Positions 6,944 through 14,060 of a stretch of 24,766 nt of DNA are shown piece after piece. The notes below the pieces were generated by a model. It was not told the DNA's origin. It saw only the letters and a list, made by a program, of their open reading frames with translations, and made no database searches. The position numbers and the translations under genes were made by a program. Within the stretch, counting starts at the first letter, position 1; each line of letters opens with the position of its first letter. Source of the DNA: an uncultured Clostridia bacterium (GTDB lineage: Bacteria; Bacillota; Clostridia; TANB77; CAG-508); the NCBI GenBank assembly GCA_934162615.1, contig CAKPJK010000019.1, positions 1-24,766 of the forward strand. The letters run 5' to 3'.

Positions 6944-6989
6944 AAAAAAATTCGGGATTGAAGACCCGTCCCCTAATCCCGTTTTTTTA
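6944..6989 (-). repeat. 3'-end palindromic module B-right (terminator of the membrane gene)
   Basis: The mirror copy of B-left on the minus strand, serving the gene that ends at 6987. Identity begins exactly at the T of the stop codon: both genes read TAAAAAAACGGG and diverge at the base just before it. A 29-nt AT-rich stretch (6915-6943) separates the copies. The minus-strand RNA folds CGGGATT/AATCCCG; the following U run is interrupted by one A. Confidence 0.88.
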
Positions 6990-7256
6990 GCAACAACATT
7001 TTCTTTTTTTATCTTTCTTTCTATTACAAATTAGTAATATAATAGATAAAATTAAAAGTAATCCCAAAACAACTGCTAAAACTATTATTGCTCCAAAAGA
7101 TGCTACTATTTCAGATGCTATTGCCACTGCACCAACTAATAGTCCAACAACAAATGAAAAAGCAATTGCTAATATTACTGTTATAATTCCAAAACATTTA
7201 TTGTTATTGCATCTATCTTCTTTTTTATCATAGCAAAATACTTCTTGTGGCTCCAT
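6987..7256 (-). CDS. Small two-helix membrane protein with Cys-rich ends
   Basis: I do not recognise a family. With the ATG at 7256 the protein is 89 aa. That start is chosen because the AGGAGGTG ribosome-binding site (7263-7270) lies between it and an upstream in-frame ATG at 7274. A short polar head with three or so cysteines (FCYDKKEDRCNNNKC) precedes two hydrophobic spans: GIITVILAIAFSFVVGLLVG and a second rich in V, L and I. A basic tail ends KKDKKRKCCC. The three terminal cysteines could be modified or bind metal, but nothing shows that directly. It has its own promoter and terminator and is convergent with engB. Confidence 0.65.
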   Translation of the reverse strand: MEPQEVFCYDKKEDRCNNNKCFGIITVILAIAFSFVVGLLVGAVAIASEIVASFGAIIVLAVVLGLLLILSIILLICNRKKDKKRKCCC

Positions 7257-7304
7257 AAAAGTCACCTCCTGCATAACACTTTTATTTGATGTGTTATACT
7301 ATAT

Positions 7305-7334
7305 ATTATGTTGGACATAAGAAAAAGATGTCAA
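7305..7334 (-). promoter_or_regulatory. Promoter of the small membrane protein gene
   Basis: On the minus strand TTGACA (7329-7334), an 18-bp spacer and CATAAT (7305-7310). The -35 lies inside the hairpin at 7320-7352, so the terminator of the gene upstream and this promoter share DNA. Confidence 0.5.
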
Positions 7335-7352
7335 TTTTCGACATCTTTTTCT
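7320..7352 (-). terminator. Terminator after the DUF951 gene
   Basis: Perfect 13-bp arms (7320-7332 and 7340-7352, AGAAAAAGATGTC and its complement) around a 7-nt loop. The right arm is U-rich on both strands, so it may act in both directions. It lies about 65 bp past the stop at 7418. Confidence 0.7.
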
Positions 7353-7417
7353 GTTAACATTCAAATTGTTATTATAATTGTTGTATTTTAGGCCAATTTA
7401 ACAACATCCACACTGGT

Positions 7418-7600
7418 TCATTCCTTTTCTATTTTCTTTGTTATCATTTTCAAAGCCTTTTCTCTTGGAACCATAACAATATGTCCACAACCTTGGCATT
7501 TCAATTTAAAATCCACACCAACTCTGGTTATTTCCCACAATTTACTTCCACAAGGATGTTGCTTTTTAGTTCTAACAATGTCCCCAATATTATAATCCAT
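7418..7600 (-). CDS. DUF951 family protein
   Basis: A 60-aa protein with the full DUF951 pattern: GDIVRTKKQHPCGSKLWEI, then RVGVDFKLKCQGCGHIVM and a VPREK turn. The HPCGS cysteine plus the CxGCGH pair suggest a small metal-binding beta fold, but no function is established that I know of. The family is widespread in Firmicutes as a short stand-alone gene. GAGGTGA precedes the ATG. It follows gltX by 69 bp, with palindromic module C in between. Confidence 0.9.
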   Translation of the reverse strand: MDYNIGDIVRTKKQHPCGSKLWEITRVGVDFKLKCQGCGHIVMVPREKALKMITKKIEKE

Positions 7601-7648
7601 TTCAAATCACCTCAAGATAACTTTTCCGACAAATTTCTACATAAATCA

Positions 7649-7680
7649 TGAGACAAATTTGCACTGTCCCTATTGTCTAA
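7649..7680 (-). repeat. 3'-end palindromic module C (overlaps the gltX stop)
   Basis: Read on the minus strand: TTAGACAA, TAGGGACAGTGCAAA, TTTGTCTCA. The arms TTAGACAA and TTGTCTCA pair with one mismatch. The gltX stop codon TAG (7670-7672) lies inside the core, so the module encodes the last residues of gltX. It is the best-preserved member of the TGAGACAA arm type. Confidence 0.8.
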
Positions 7681-9310
7681 AACGTCTTTCTATCTCATCT
7701 TTTCCAAGAACTTGCATAATTTCATATAAATCAGGTGTATTAGTTCTCTTTGTTAAAGCAACTCTTAGAACTGTACTAACATCGCCAACATGTGCTGCAT
7801 ACATTCCTGGATTTGCTTTAAATTCTTTAACCTCTTTAGCATAACCCATTTCACCTGATAACTCTTTTATTTTATCAAACCAAGTTTGTTTATCGTCATT
7901 TTCATCATAATATTTTTCAACATATAATTTTAATATTTTTTCAATTGACTCTTTATCATTTATTACTTGGAATGGATATTCCTCTTCATTTTTGTCGAAC
8001 AATTCATTATACATATATTCAACATTTTCTTTAACATCTGACCATTTTGATATATCTTTTCTTGGTTTTTTGTTTCCTCTTTCTATTCCAAAAACTTTTA
8101 ATGCATATTCTTTATCTTTTAAGATTTCCGCTAATTCTTGGTCATATTTTGATGCCCAATTTAAAGCATTTTCATATACTTCTTCTGCAGACATTTTTGA
8201 TATTACTGTTTTTGATACATCTAATAATTTAACCATGTCAAATAATGCACCACTAACACTCATTTTATTTAATTGTAATTGGAATTCATCCATTGATTTA
8301 TCTGGGTTTGCTCTTCTCCAATTTTCGAATGTAGAATTTGCAATATTCATTAAATATTCTTTAACTGCTTCTGCTGGAATACCTTCTTCTGCATAGTAAC
8401 TTACAGCAGCCTCTGCATCTTTTCTTTTACTTAATTTTCTTTTATTTCCATTATCATTTTTCATGATTGGTGCAATATGTGCATATTTAGGCGCTTTAAA
8501 TCCTAATTCATGGAATAATTGCAAATGTAATGGAACTGAAGATAACCATTCATCTCCTCTTATAACATGTGTTGTATGCATTAAGTGGTCATCAACTGCA
8601 TGTGCAAAGTGATATGTTGGTAATCCGTCTGCTTTTATTATAACTATATCTTGGTCATTTTCTGGGAAATCAACCTTTCCTTTAATTACATCATGATGTT
8701 GTATTTTTCTGTCTTCTCTTCCTGGAGATTTAAATCTGATTATATAGTTTTCACCATTTTGGATTCTTTTTATAGCTTCTTCAACAGTTACAGTTCTACA
8801 TTTTGCCCATACACCATAATATCCAGGTCTAATTTTTGCAGCTTCTTGTTTAGCTCTTATTTCTTCTACATCTTCAGGTGTACAGAAACATGGATATGCT
8901 TTTCCTTGTTCAATTAAGTATTTTGCATATGCTTGATAAATTTCTTTTCTTTGACTTTGTTTATATGGTCCATAATTTCCTTTTCCCTCATCTTCAGAAA
9001 TCATACCTTCGTCTGGTTCGATTGCAAAATCTTTTAAAGAACTTACTATTCCAGATACTGCATTTTCAACTTCTCTTTTTTGGTCTGTATCTTCAACTCT
9101 TAAGAAAAATACTCCATTTGTTTGTGAAGCCAATTTCCTTGCAATTAATGATTGGTATAAACCTCCAATATGTACAAATCCAGTTGGACTAGGAGCAAAT
9201 CTTGTTACTATTGCTCCTTCTGGTAAATCTCTTTCTGGATATTTTTCTTCATAATATGATATTTCCTTTGCATCTGGAAATATTAAATTTGCTAAATCTT
9301 TATAATCCAT
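7670..9310 (-). CDS. gltX: Glutamyl-tRNA synthetase
   Basis: A class I synthetase that charges tRNA-Glu (and in many Firmicutes also tRNA-Gln, for later amidation). The 546-aa protein has the Rossmann signature RFAPSPTGFVHIGG (residues 37-50, HIGH variant HIGG) and the KMSKS-type loop KRKLSKRKDAE (290-300). Between them lie VEDTDQKR and the conserved stretch GLPTYHFAHAVDDHLM. It is longer than the usual 470-500 aa because of a roughly 35-residue N-terminal segment common in clostridial versions and an extended anticodon-binding part. The ATG is preceded by GAGGAGA. The C-terminal end (RRFRQ, stop) is supplied by module C. It is third in an apparent RNase J - 74-aa protein - gltX transcript. 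Confidence 0.95.
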   Translation of the reverse strand: MDYKDLANLIFPDAKEISYYEEKYPERDLPEGAIVTRFAPSPTGFVHIGGLYQSLIARKLASQTNGVFFLRVEDTDQKREVENAVSGIVSSLKDFAIEPDEGMISEDEGKGNYGPYKQSQRKEIYQAYAKYLIEQGKAYPCFCTPEDVEEIRAKQEAAKIRPGYYGVWAKCRTVTVEEAIKRIQNGENYIIRFKSPGREDRKIQHHDVIKGKVDFPENDQDIVIIKADGLPTYHFAHAVDDHLMHTTHVIRGDEWLSSVPLHLQLFHELGFKAPKYAHIAPIMKNDNGNKRKLSKRKDAEAAVSYYAEEGIPAEAVKEYLMNIANSTFENWRRANPDKSMDEFQLQLNKMSVSGALFDMVKLLDVSKTVISKMSAEEVYENALNWASKYDQELAEILKDKEYALKVFGIERGNKKPRKDISKWSDVKENVEYMYNELFDKNEEEYPFQVINDKESIEKILKLYVEKYYDENDDKQTWFDKIKELSGEMGYAKEVKEFKANPGMYAAHVGDVSTVLRVALTKRTNTPDLYEIMQVLGKDEIERRFRQ

Positions 9311-9337
9311 TTTTCATTCTCCTCTTAAATGATATTT

Positions 9338-9562
9338 TTATCTTTCTAATTCTTCTTTTTCCTTTGGTTTTCTTCCTCTATTATCTCTTTCTGCAATCAA
9401 CATTCTACCATTTTGTCTTTTTTCTTTTTTATCAACTTCTATTATTAATTTAATTACTTCATCATTACTAATATTAGGATATGTTTTTCTTAATTTCTTT
9501 TTTATCTCATTTGGTGTCAAATTCATATTATTTCTTACTATTTGTAGTTTAGAATTTTCCAT
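9338..9562 (-). CDS. Hypothetical 74-aa basic protein
   Basis: Not recognised. From the ATG at 9562 (AAAGGGGA ribosome-binding site; the TTG at 9580 lies upstream of that site and is unlikely) it reads MENSKLQIVRNNMNLTPNEI and stays helical. A segment around KKKLRKTYPNISNDEVIKLI looks like a short two-helix unit. The C-terminal third (KRQNGRMLIAERDNRGRKPK) is strongly basic and probably disordered, which could contact nucleic acid. There is no membrane segment and no cysteine. It sits 24 bp after RNase J and 27 bp before gltX, clearly co-transcribed, so a role linked to RNA or translation is possible but unproven. Confidence 0.65.
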   Translation of the reverse strand: MENSKLQIVRNNMNLTPNEIKKKLRKTYPNISNDEVIKLIIEVDKKEKRQNGRMLIAERDNRGRKPKEKEELER

Positions 9563-9586
9563 AAATTTTCCCCTTTGCAATACATT

Positions 9587-11611
9587 TTATACTTCCATAA
9601 TAATTGGAATTATCATAGGATTTCTCTTTGTTTTAGAAAAAATATAATCTCTTAGATTTTCCCTAACTGTTGATTTAATAGTTGACCAATCTCTAATTCC
9701 TTTTTCTTCACATTTTCCAATTTCATGTCTAACAACATTTTTTACATCATCCATTAAGTTCTCTGATTCTCTAACATATACAAAACCTCTTGAAATAACA
9801 TCAGGTCCTGCAACTACTTCACCTGTTGAAGAATCCATTGTTAAAACAATAACAATTAAACCATCTTGTGATAAATGTTGTCTGTCTCTTAAAACAATAT
9901 TTCCAACATCTCCAACACCAAGTCCATCAACTAAAACTCTACCATTTGGAACCATTCCACCTAATTTGATGTCATTTTCGTCTAATTCAACAATTCTACC
10001 ATTTTCCATCATAACAATGTTTTTTGCCGGTATTCCCATCATTTGAGCAGTTTCCCCATGTGCTTTTAATTGTCTATATTCACCATGAACTGGTATAAAG
10101 AATTTTGGTTTTGAAAGTGCAAATATCAATTTTTGTTCTTCTTGGCAGGCATGTCCTGAAACATGAACATCTGCTAATGCACTATATACAACCTCTGCAC
10201 CTATTTGCATTAAATCATCAATTACCTTTGAAACTGATTTTTCATTTCCTGGTATTGGGTTTGCAGAAATTATAACCAAATCATTTGGTGTAATTTTAAC
10301 TTTTCTATGGTCACCTGCTGCCATTCTTGTTAATGCAGACATTGTCTCACCTTGGCTACCTGTTGTTATAATTACTAATTGTTCGTCATTATATGTTGAC
10401 ATTGTGTCTATGTCAATAAATATATCATCTGGACAATCAATATATCCTAACTCTTTTGCAGTTGAAATCATATTTATCATACTTCTACCACATATTGCAA
10501 TTTTTCTGTGATATTTTACTGCTGAACTTACTATTTGTTGAACTCTGTGTACATTTGATGCAAATGTTGCAACAACAATTCTCTTTGTACATCCATCAAA
10601 TAATTCATCAAATACAGGTCCTATTGAACTTTCGGACATTGTAAATCCTTTTCTTTCTGCATTTGTACTATCTGACATTAATGCTAAAATGCCTTCATTT
10701 CCAAGTTCTGCAATTCTTCCAAGGTCCATAATTTTTCCATCTATTGGTGTATAATCGACTTTAAAGTCACCTGTGTGTAAAATTGTTCCAACAGGTGTTT
10801 TTATTGCTAGCATTACTGAATCTGGTATACTGTGTGTACTTCTGATAAATTCAACCTCAAAATATTTACCAAATTTTATTTTTTGTCCTTGTGTTACTTC
10901 AACTAATGTTGAACTTCTTAAAATTCTATGTTCCTCTAATTTATTTCTTATTAATCCCATTGCTAGTTTTGGTGCATATACTGGGATATTTATTTGTTTT
11001 AATAAATATGGCACACTTCCTATATGATCTTCGTGTCCGTGTGTTATTATTAATCCTTTAATTTTCTCTTCATTTCTTTGTAAATATGTTATATCAGGTA
11101 TAACTAAATCTACCCCCAGCATATCATCATCTGGGAATGACAAACCACAGTCAACTACTATTATTTCATCATCATATTCAAATACAGTGATGTTTTTTCC
11201 AACTTCGTGAAGTCCTCCTAGTGGAATTATTTTTAATTTTGGTTTTTTGAATATCATTTCATTTTTTCTTGTTTTTCTTTCTGCTATTGCACTTTCTCCT
11301 CTTACTACAAGTTCTTTTGATTCTACACTTTCTTGTAATTTATTTTCTCTTGGTTTTCTTGTATTTCTTACATTTCTCGTTCTTCTAATATTTTTTGTAT
11401 TCTCATTTACTTCTGTTTTTTCTTCTCTTATTCCCCTTCTTGGTGTTCTTGTATTTTTTGCCTCTCTTGATGTTCTTGATTTTTTTACAGTACTTACTGT
11501 TTGTTCTTTATTTTCTACTGTTTCTTTTTTATTTTGTACCCTTTTATTTGTATTTTTTCTTGGTACTCTTGGCTTTTTTTCTATTTTATTTTCTTCTTTT
11601 TCTTCTGCCAT
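9587..11611 (-). CDS. rnj: Ribonuclease J with a long basic N-terminal extension
   Basis: A metallo-beta-lactamase/beta-CASP nuclease with endo- and 5'-to-3' exonuclease activity, central to mRNA decay and rRNA maturation in Firmicutes. The core begins near residue 120 (KPKLKIIPLGGLHEVGKNI). It holds the zinc motif HGHEDHIG (about 191-198), HTGDFK, the beta-CASP region with SDSTNAERKGFT, TTGSQGETMSAL and HVSGHACQEE, then PVHGEYRQLKAH. The C-terminal domain is complete. The first 120 or so residues are low-complexity and rich in K, R, E and T, far longer than in the B. subtilis enzymes. ATG 11611 is chosen for its AGAGAGGA ribosome-binding site; the frame stays open to 11668. A J1 or J2 paralogue assignment cannot be made from here. 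Confidence 0.95.
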   Translation of the reverse strand: MAEEKEENKIEKKPRVPRKNTNKRVQNKKETVENKEQTVSTVKKSRTSREAKNTRTPRRGIREEKTEVNENTKNIRRTRNVRNTRKPRENKLQESVESKELVVRGESAIAERKTRKNEMIFKKPKLKIIPLGGLHEVGKNITVFEYDDEIIVVDCGLSFPDDDMLGVDLVIPDITYLQRNEEKIKGLIITHGHEDHIGSVPYLLKQINIPVYAPKLAMGLIRNKLEEHRILRSSTLVEVTQGQKIKFGKYFEVEFIRSTHSIPDSVMLAIKTPVGTILHTGDFKVDYTPIDGKIMDLGRIAELGNEGILALMSDSTNAERKGFTMSESSIGPVFDELFDGCTKRIVVATFASNVHRVQQIVSSAVKYHRKIAICGRSMINMISTAKELGYIDCPDDIFIDIDTMSTYNDEQLVIITTGSQGETMSALTRMAAGDHRKVKITPNDLVIISANPIPGNEKSVSKVIDDLMQIGAEVVYSALADVHVSGHACQEEQKLIFALSKPKFFIPVHGEYRQLKAHGETAQMMGIPAKNIVMMENGRIVELDENDIKLGGMVPNGRVLVDGLGVGDVGNIVLRDRQHLSQDGLIVIVLTMDSSTGEVVAGPDVISRGFVYVRESENLMDDVKNVVRHEIGKCEEKGIRDWSTIKSTVRENLRDYIFSKTKRNPMIIPIIMEV

Positions 11612-11861
11612 AATATTCCTCTCTTTCTTTGTTTTTAGGATTTTTCGTTTTATCCTTTTTATATTCAATTTTAATAAATCCGTTATTGGTTTAAAGTTTT
11701 TTCATTGTTTAATAATATGTATTTTTCAGCATATAAAAATACATGTATATATCTAAAAATTTATTTTTTCTTTTGTTTTATTTTTTTTCCGTTCTCTTTT
11801 TTCTTCTCTTTAAACTTTTGGGTTTTATAAAATCTCATTCTTGTGCCCTCTTGGCAACATC
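11612..11861 (-). promoter_or_regulatory. Long 5' leader of RNase J with hairpins
   Basis: From the promoter at 11868-11896 the leader is about 250 nt. It contains a perfect 10-bp hairpin (arms 11717-11726 and 11735-11744, 8-nt loop), a small TGCC/GGCA hairpin near the 5' end (about 11840-11855), and otherwise A-rich single-stranded RNA. Such a leader is a plausible site for autoregulation by RNA decay. No known riboswitch was recognised. It fills most of the 426-bp gap before tsf. Confidence 0.45.
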
Positions 11862-11867
11862 TTGAAT

Positions 11868-11896
11868 ATTATACTATATTTTCCTGTAATTGTCAA
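11868..11896 (-). promoter_or_regulatory. Consensus SigA promoter of the RNase J operon
   Basis: Perfect TTGACA (11891-11896), a 17-bp spacer and perfect TATAAT (11868-11873) on the minus strand. The spacer holds TTACAGGAAAAT, which also occurs in the rpsB promoter. Confidence 0.85.
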
Positions 11897-11972
11897 ATGT
11901 ATATTATGTACACCTTTTATAAATAAATTCACAATTTTATAATTGTTAGCAATATCTATTTTAAAATATAAA

Positions 11973-12025
11973 AAGCGCCCTTTTAAGGCAATTTTCTAAT
12001 CAAAATTCACCTTAAAAAGACACTT
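11973..12025 (-). terminator. Terminator after tsf
   Basis: A long hairpin on the minus-strand RNA: arms 12002-12025 and 11973-11995 (AAGTGTCTTTTTAAGG against CCTTAAAAGGGCGCTT) with several G-U pairs and a short loop, followed by U5. It starts 12 bp past the tsf stop. It marks the end of the rpsB-tsf transcript. Confidence 0.8.
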
Positions 12026-12037
12026 ATTTTCTTAAAA

Positions 12038-12916
12038 TTATTTTAATTGATTCATAACTTCTTCTGCAAAGTTTTCTTCTTTTTTCTCGATTCCTTCACC
12101 TTTTTCGAATCTAGCAAATGCAACAACATCTGCATCTTTTTCACTTAATAATTGTGAAACTTTTTTGTTTGGATCTTTAACAAATGCTTGGTCTACTAAA
12201 CATATTTCTTCATAGAATTTTCCAATTCTACCTTGAACTATTTTTTCTGCTATTGCTTCTGGTTTACCTTCATTCATTGTTTGAATTTTTAAGATTTCCA
12301 TTTCTTTTGCTACTCTTTCTTCTGGTACTTCTTCTCTTCTTACAAATTCAGGTCTAGCAGCAGCAATTTGCATACATATGTCTTTTGCAACTTCTTCAGT
12401 TCCTTTAGCCATATTTACTAAAACTGCGATTTTTCCATCACCGTGGATATATTTTGCAACTAATCCTTCTGATTCAAATCTTACAAATCTTCTGATTGAT
12501 AAGTTTTCACCTATTGTTGCAATTTTTCCAACTAATGCTTCTTGAACTGTTTTTCCTTCTTCAAATTCTGCAGGTGAAGCCAATAATGCTTCAACATCTG
12601 CTGGGTTTTTGTCAACTATTTGTTTTGCAACATCCATAACAAATGTTTTGAATTCTTCATTTTTAGCAACAAAGTCTGTTTCTGAGTTTACTTCTACAAC
12701 TGCTCCTACTTTTCCATCTTCTGAAATATATGCTTCAACTAATCCTTCTGCTGCAACTCTTCCTGATTTTTTAGCAGCTTTTGCAATTCCTCTTTCTCTT
12801 AAAAGTTCCATTGCTTTTTCCATATCCCCATCAGTTTCTGTTAAAACTTTTTTACAGTCCATCATTCCTGCACCTGTTTTTTCTCTTAATTCTTTTACTA
12901 AACTTGCTGTAACCAT
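12038..12916 (-). CDS. tsf: Elongation factor Ts
   Basis: EF-Ts releases GDP from EF-Tu during translation. The 292-aa protein begins MVTASLVKELREKTGAGMMD and CKKVLTETDGDMEKAMELLR, the classic UBA-like N-terminal domain. The EF-Tu contact motif TDFVAKNEEF follows near residue 80, and the core and dimer subdomains complete it. Length matches the B. subtilis type. AAGGAGGA precedes the ATG. It lies 184 bp after rpsB, the usual gene order. The gap holds a terminator-like hairpin and an AT-rich stretch, so tsf may be expressed both by read-through from rpsB and from a promoter of its own. Confidence 0.97.
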   Translation of the reverse strand: MVTASLVKELREKTGAGMMDCKKVLTETDGDMEKAMELLRERGIAKAAKKSGRVAAEGLVEAYISEDGKVGAVVEVNSETDFVAKNEEFKTFVMDVAKQIVDKNPADVEALLASPAEFEEGKTVQEALVGKIATIGENLSIRRFVRFESEGLVAKYIHGDGKIAVLVNMAKGTEEVAKDICMQIAAARPEFVRREEVPEERVAKEMEILKIQTMNEGKPEAIAEKIVQGRIGKFYEEICLVDQAFVKDPNKKVSQLLSEKDADVVAFARFEKGEGIEKKEENFAEEVMNQLK

Positions 12917-13017
12917 TTTTTATTTTCCTCCTTATATTTTATTTTTGATACAATATATATCAAAACATTTAACTATACTTAGTATAAAATCTTATAATTT
13001 TTCTATACTCATAATAT

Positions 13018-13070
13018 AAAAAAAGCAAGCCTATTCCCGTCCGAATATTTTCGAACGAGCGTTGCTCGCT
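13018..13070 (-). terminator. Terminator-like hairpin between rpsB and tsf
   Basis: On the minus strand an inner stem CGTTCGAA/TTCGGACG (13050-13057 with 13038-13045, AATA loop, one G-U) sits inside an outer stem formed by AGCAACGC and GCTTGCT (one bulge). Seven U residues follow (13018-13024). It starts about 30 bp past the rpsB stop. It may partly terminate transcription and so set the S2 to EF-Ts ratio. Confidence 0.6.
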
Positions 13071-13100
13071 CTTTCTTTTTAATTATTTATAAATTATAAA

Positions 13101-13871
13101 TTATTTTTCTTCGCTATCTGCTACTACTTCTTCTATTGAAGTTGGTTCTTCTGAAACTTCTTCAGCAACTTCTTCTGCTTCGAAACTTTCACCTTGTCTA
13201 CCTTCAATGATTGCATTTGCCATAACGTCTGTTATTAATTTAACTGCTCTTATAGCATCATCATTTCCTGGTATAGCGTAATCTACTTCTTCTGGATTGC
13301 AGTTTGTGTCTACTAATCCGATTACTGGAATTTCTAATTTTTTAGCTTCTAATACAGCTATATGTTCTTTTTTAGGATCTACTAAGAATATAACTCCTGG
13401 TATTTCTTCCATGTCTTTGATTCCACCTAAGTTTCTTTCTAGTTTTTCCATTTCTTTTTTTAGTAAGATTACTTCTTTTTTAGGTAGTACTTCAAATGTA
13501 CCATCTTCTTGCATTTTTTCTAAATCTTTTAATCTTTGTACTCTTGTTCTGATTGTATCGAAGTTTGTTAACATTCCTCCTAACCATCTTTGATCAACAT
13601 AGTACATTCCTGATTTTTCTGCTGCTTCTTTAACACATTCTTGTGCTTGTTTTTTAGTTCCTACAAATAGAACTGTTTTTCCTTCTTCTGCTTGCTCTTT
13701 TAAGAAAGCATATGCTTCATCGATTTTTTTAGATGTTTTTTGTAAATCGATTATATGGATTCCGTTTCTGGCTTGGAATATGTATTCAGCCATTTTAGGA
13801 TCCCATCTTCTTGTTTGATGTCCAAAGTGAACACCTGCTTCAAGTAATTGTTTCATTGCAACTACTGCCAT
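13101..13871 (-). CDS. rpsB: 30S ribosomal protein S2
   Basis: S2 is a small-subunit protein needed late in 30S assembly. The 256-aa product begins MAVVAMKQLLEAGVHFGHQT and RRWDPKMAEYIFQARNGIHI, then DLQKT, YVDQRWLGGMLTNFDTI, GVIFLVDPKKEHIAVLEA and GLVDTNCNPEEVDYAIPGND, all family hallmarks. An acidic tail rich in E and V ends the protein. The ATG at 13871 has an AGGGAGGA ribosome-binding site; the frame is open 45 nt further up, but those codons lack a site and family support. It heads the rpsB-tsf operon with its own promoter and a structured leader. Confidence 0.97.
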   Translation of the reverse strand: MAVVAMKQLLEAGVHFGHQTRRWDPKMAEYIFQARNGIHIIDLQKTSKKIDEAYAFLKEQAEEGKTVLFVGTKKQAQECVKEAAEKSGMYYVDQRWLGGMLTNFDTIRTRVQRLKDLEKMQEDGTFEVLPKKEVILLKKEMEKLERNLGGIKDMEEIPGVIFLVDPKKEHIAVLEAKKLEIPVIGLVDTNCNPEEVDYAIPGNDDAIRAVKLITDVMANAIIEGRQGESFEAEEVAEEVSEEPTSIEEVVADSEEK

Positions 13872-13974
13872 TTTAAATTCCTCCCTTTTTGTTTTTACTT
13901 CCATAAAGTTCATCATTTAAACAGGACCAATTGCTTGGCACTTCCCTTTAAACTTGCTTTATGTGTTTATTACG
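13872..13974 (-). promoter_or_regulatory. rpsB leader with a hairpin, possible S2 autoregulation site
   Basis: The roughly 100-nt leader contains GGGAAGTGCCAAGCAATTGG followed by TCCT. CCAA-GCAA-TTGG forms a tetraloop hairpin and GGGA can pair with TCCT below it, leaving an AGTG bulge. Ribosomal-protein operons often use such leaders for feedback. I cannot assign it to a named S2 leader family. Confidence 0.45.
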
Positions 13975-13980
13975 CATAAT

Positions 13981-14009
13981 ATTATACCAACATTTTCCTG
14001 TAAATGCAA
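13981..14009 (-). promoter_or_regulatory. Promoter of rpsB-tsf
   Basis: TTGCAT (14004-14009), a 17-bp spacer and TATAAT (13981-13986) with an extended TGG before the -10, on the minus strand. It lies about 50 bp after the stop of the protease gene, with no clear terminator between them. Confidence 0.8.
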
Positions 14010-14060
14010 GTGTTTTATCAATTTTTTTTAAATTTGCATTATTTTTTCTTAATTTTAAAA

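Noticed and set aside
6869..6989. A MITE-type transposon with terminal inverted repeats
   Set aside because: Each arm is a complete hairpin terminator belonging to its own gene and there is no target-site duplication. Two back-to-back modules explain it better.
11247..11756. 169-aa open frame on the plus strand opposite the RNase J N-terminus
   Set aside because: It is Phe/Leu/Ser-rich, the mirror of the A-rich basic extension of RNase J, with no ribosome-binding site. It is a shadow of the real gene.
13872..13916. Upstream start for rpsB at 13916
   Set aside because: The extra 15 residues do not match S2 proteins, and the ribosome-binding site fits the ATG at 13871.
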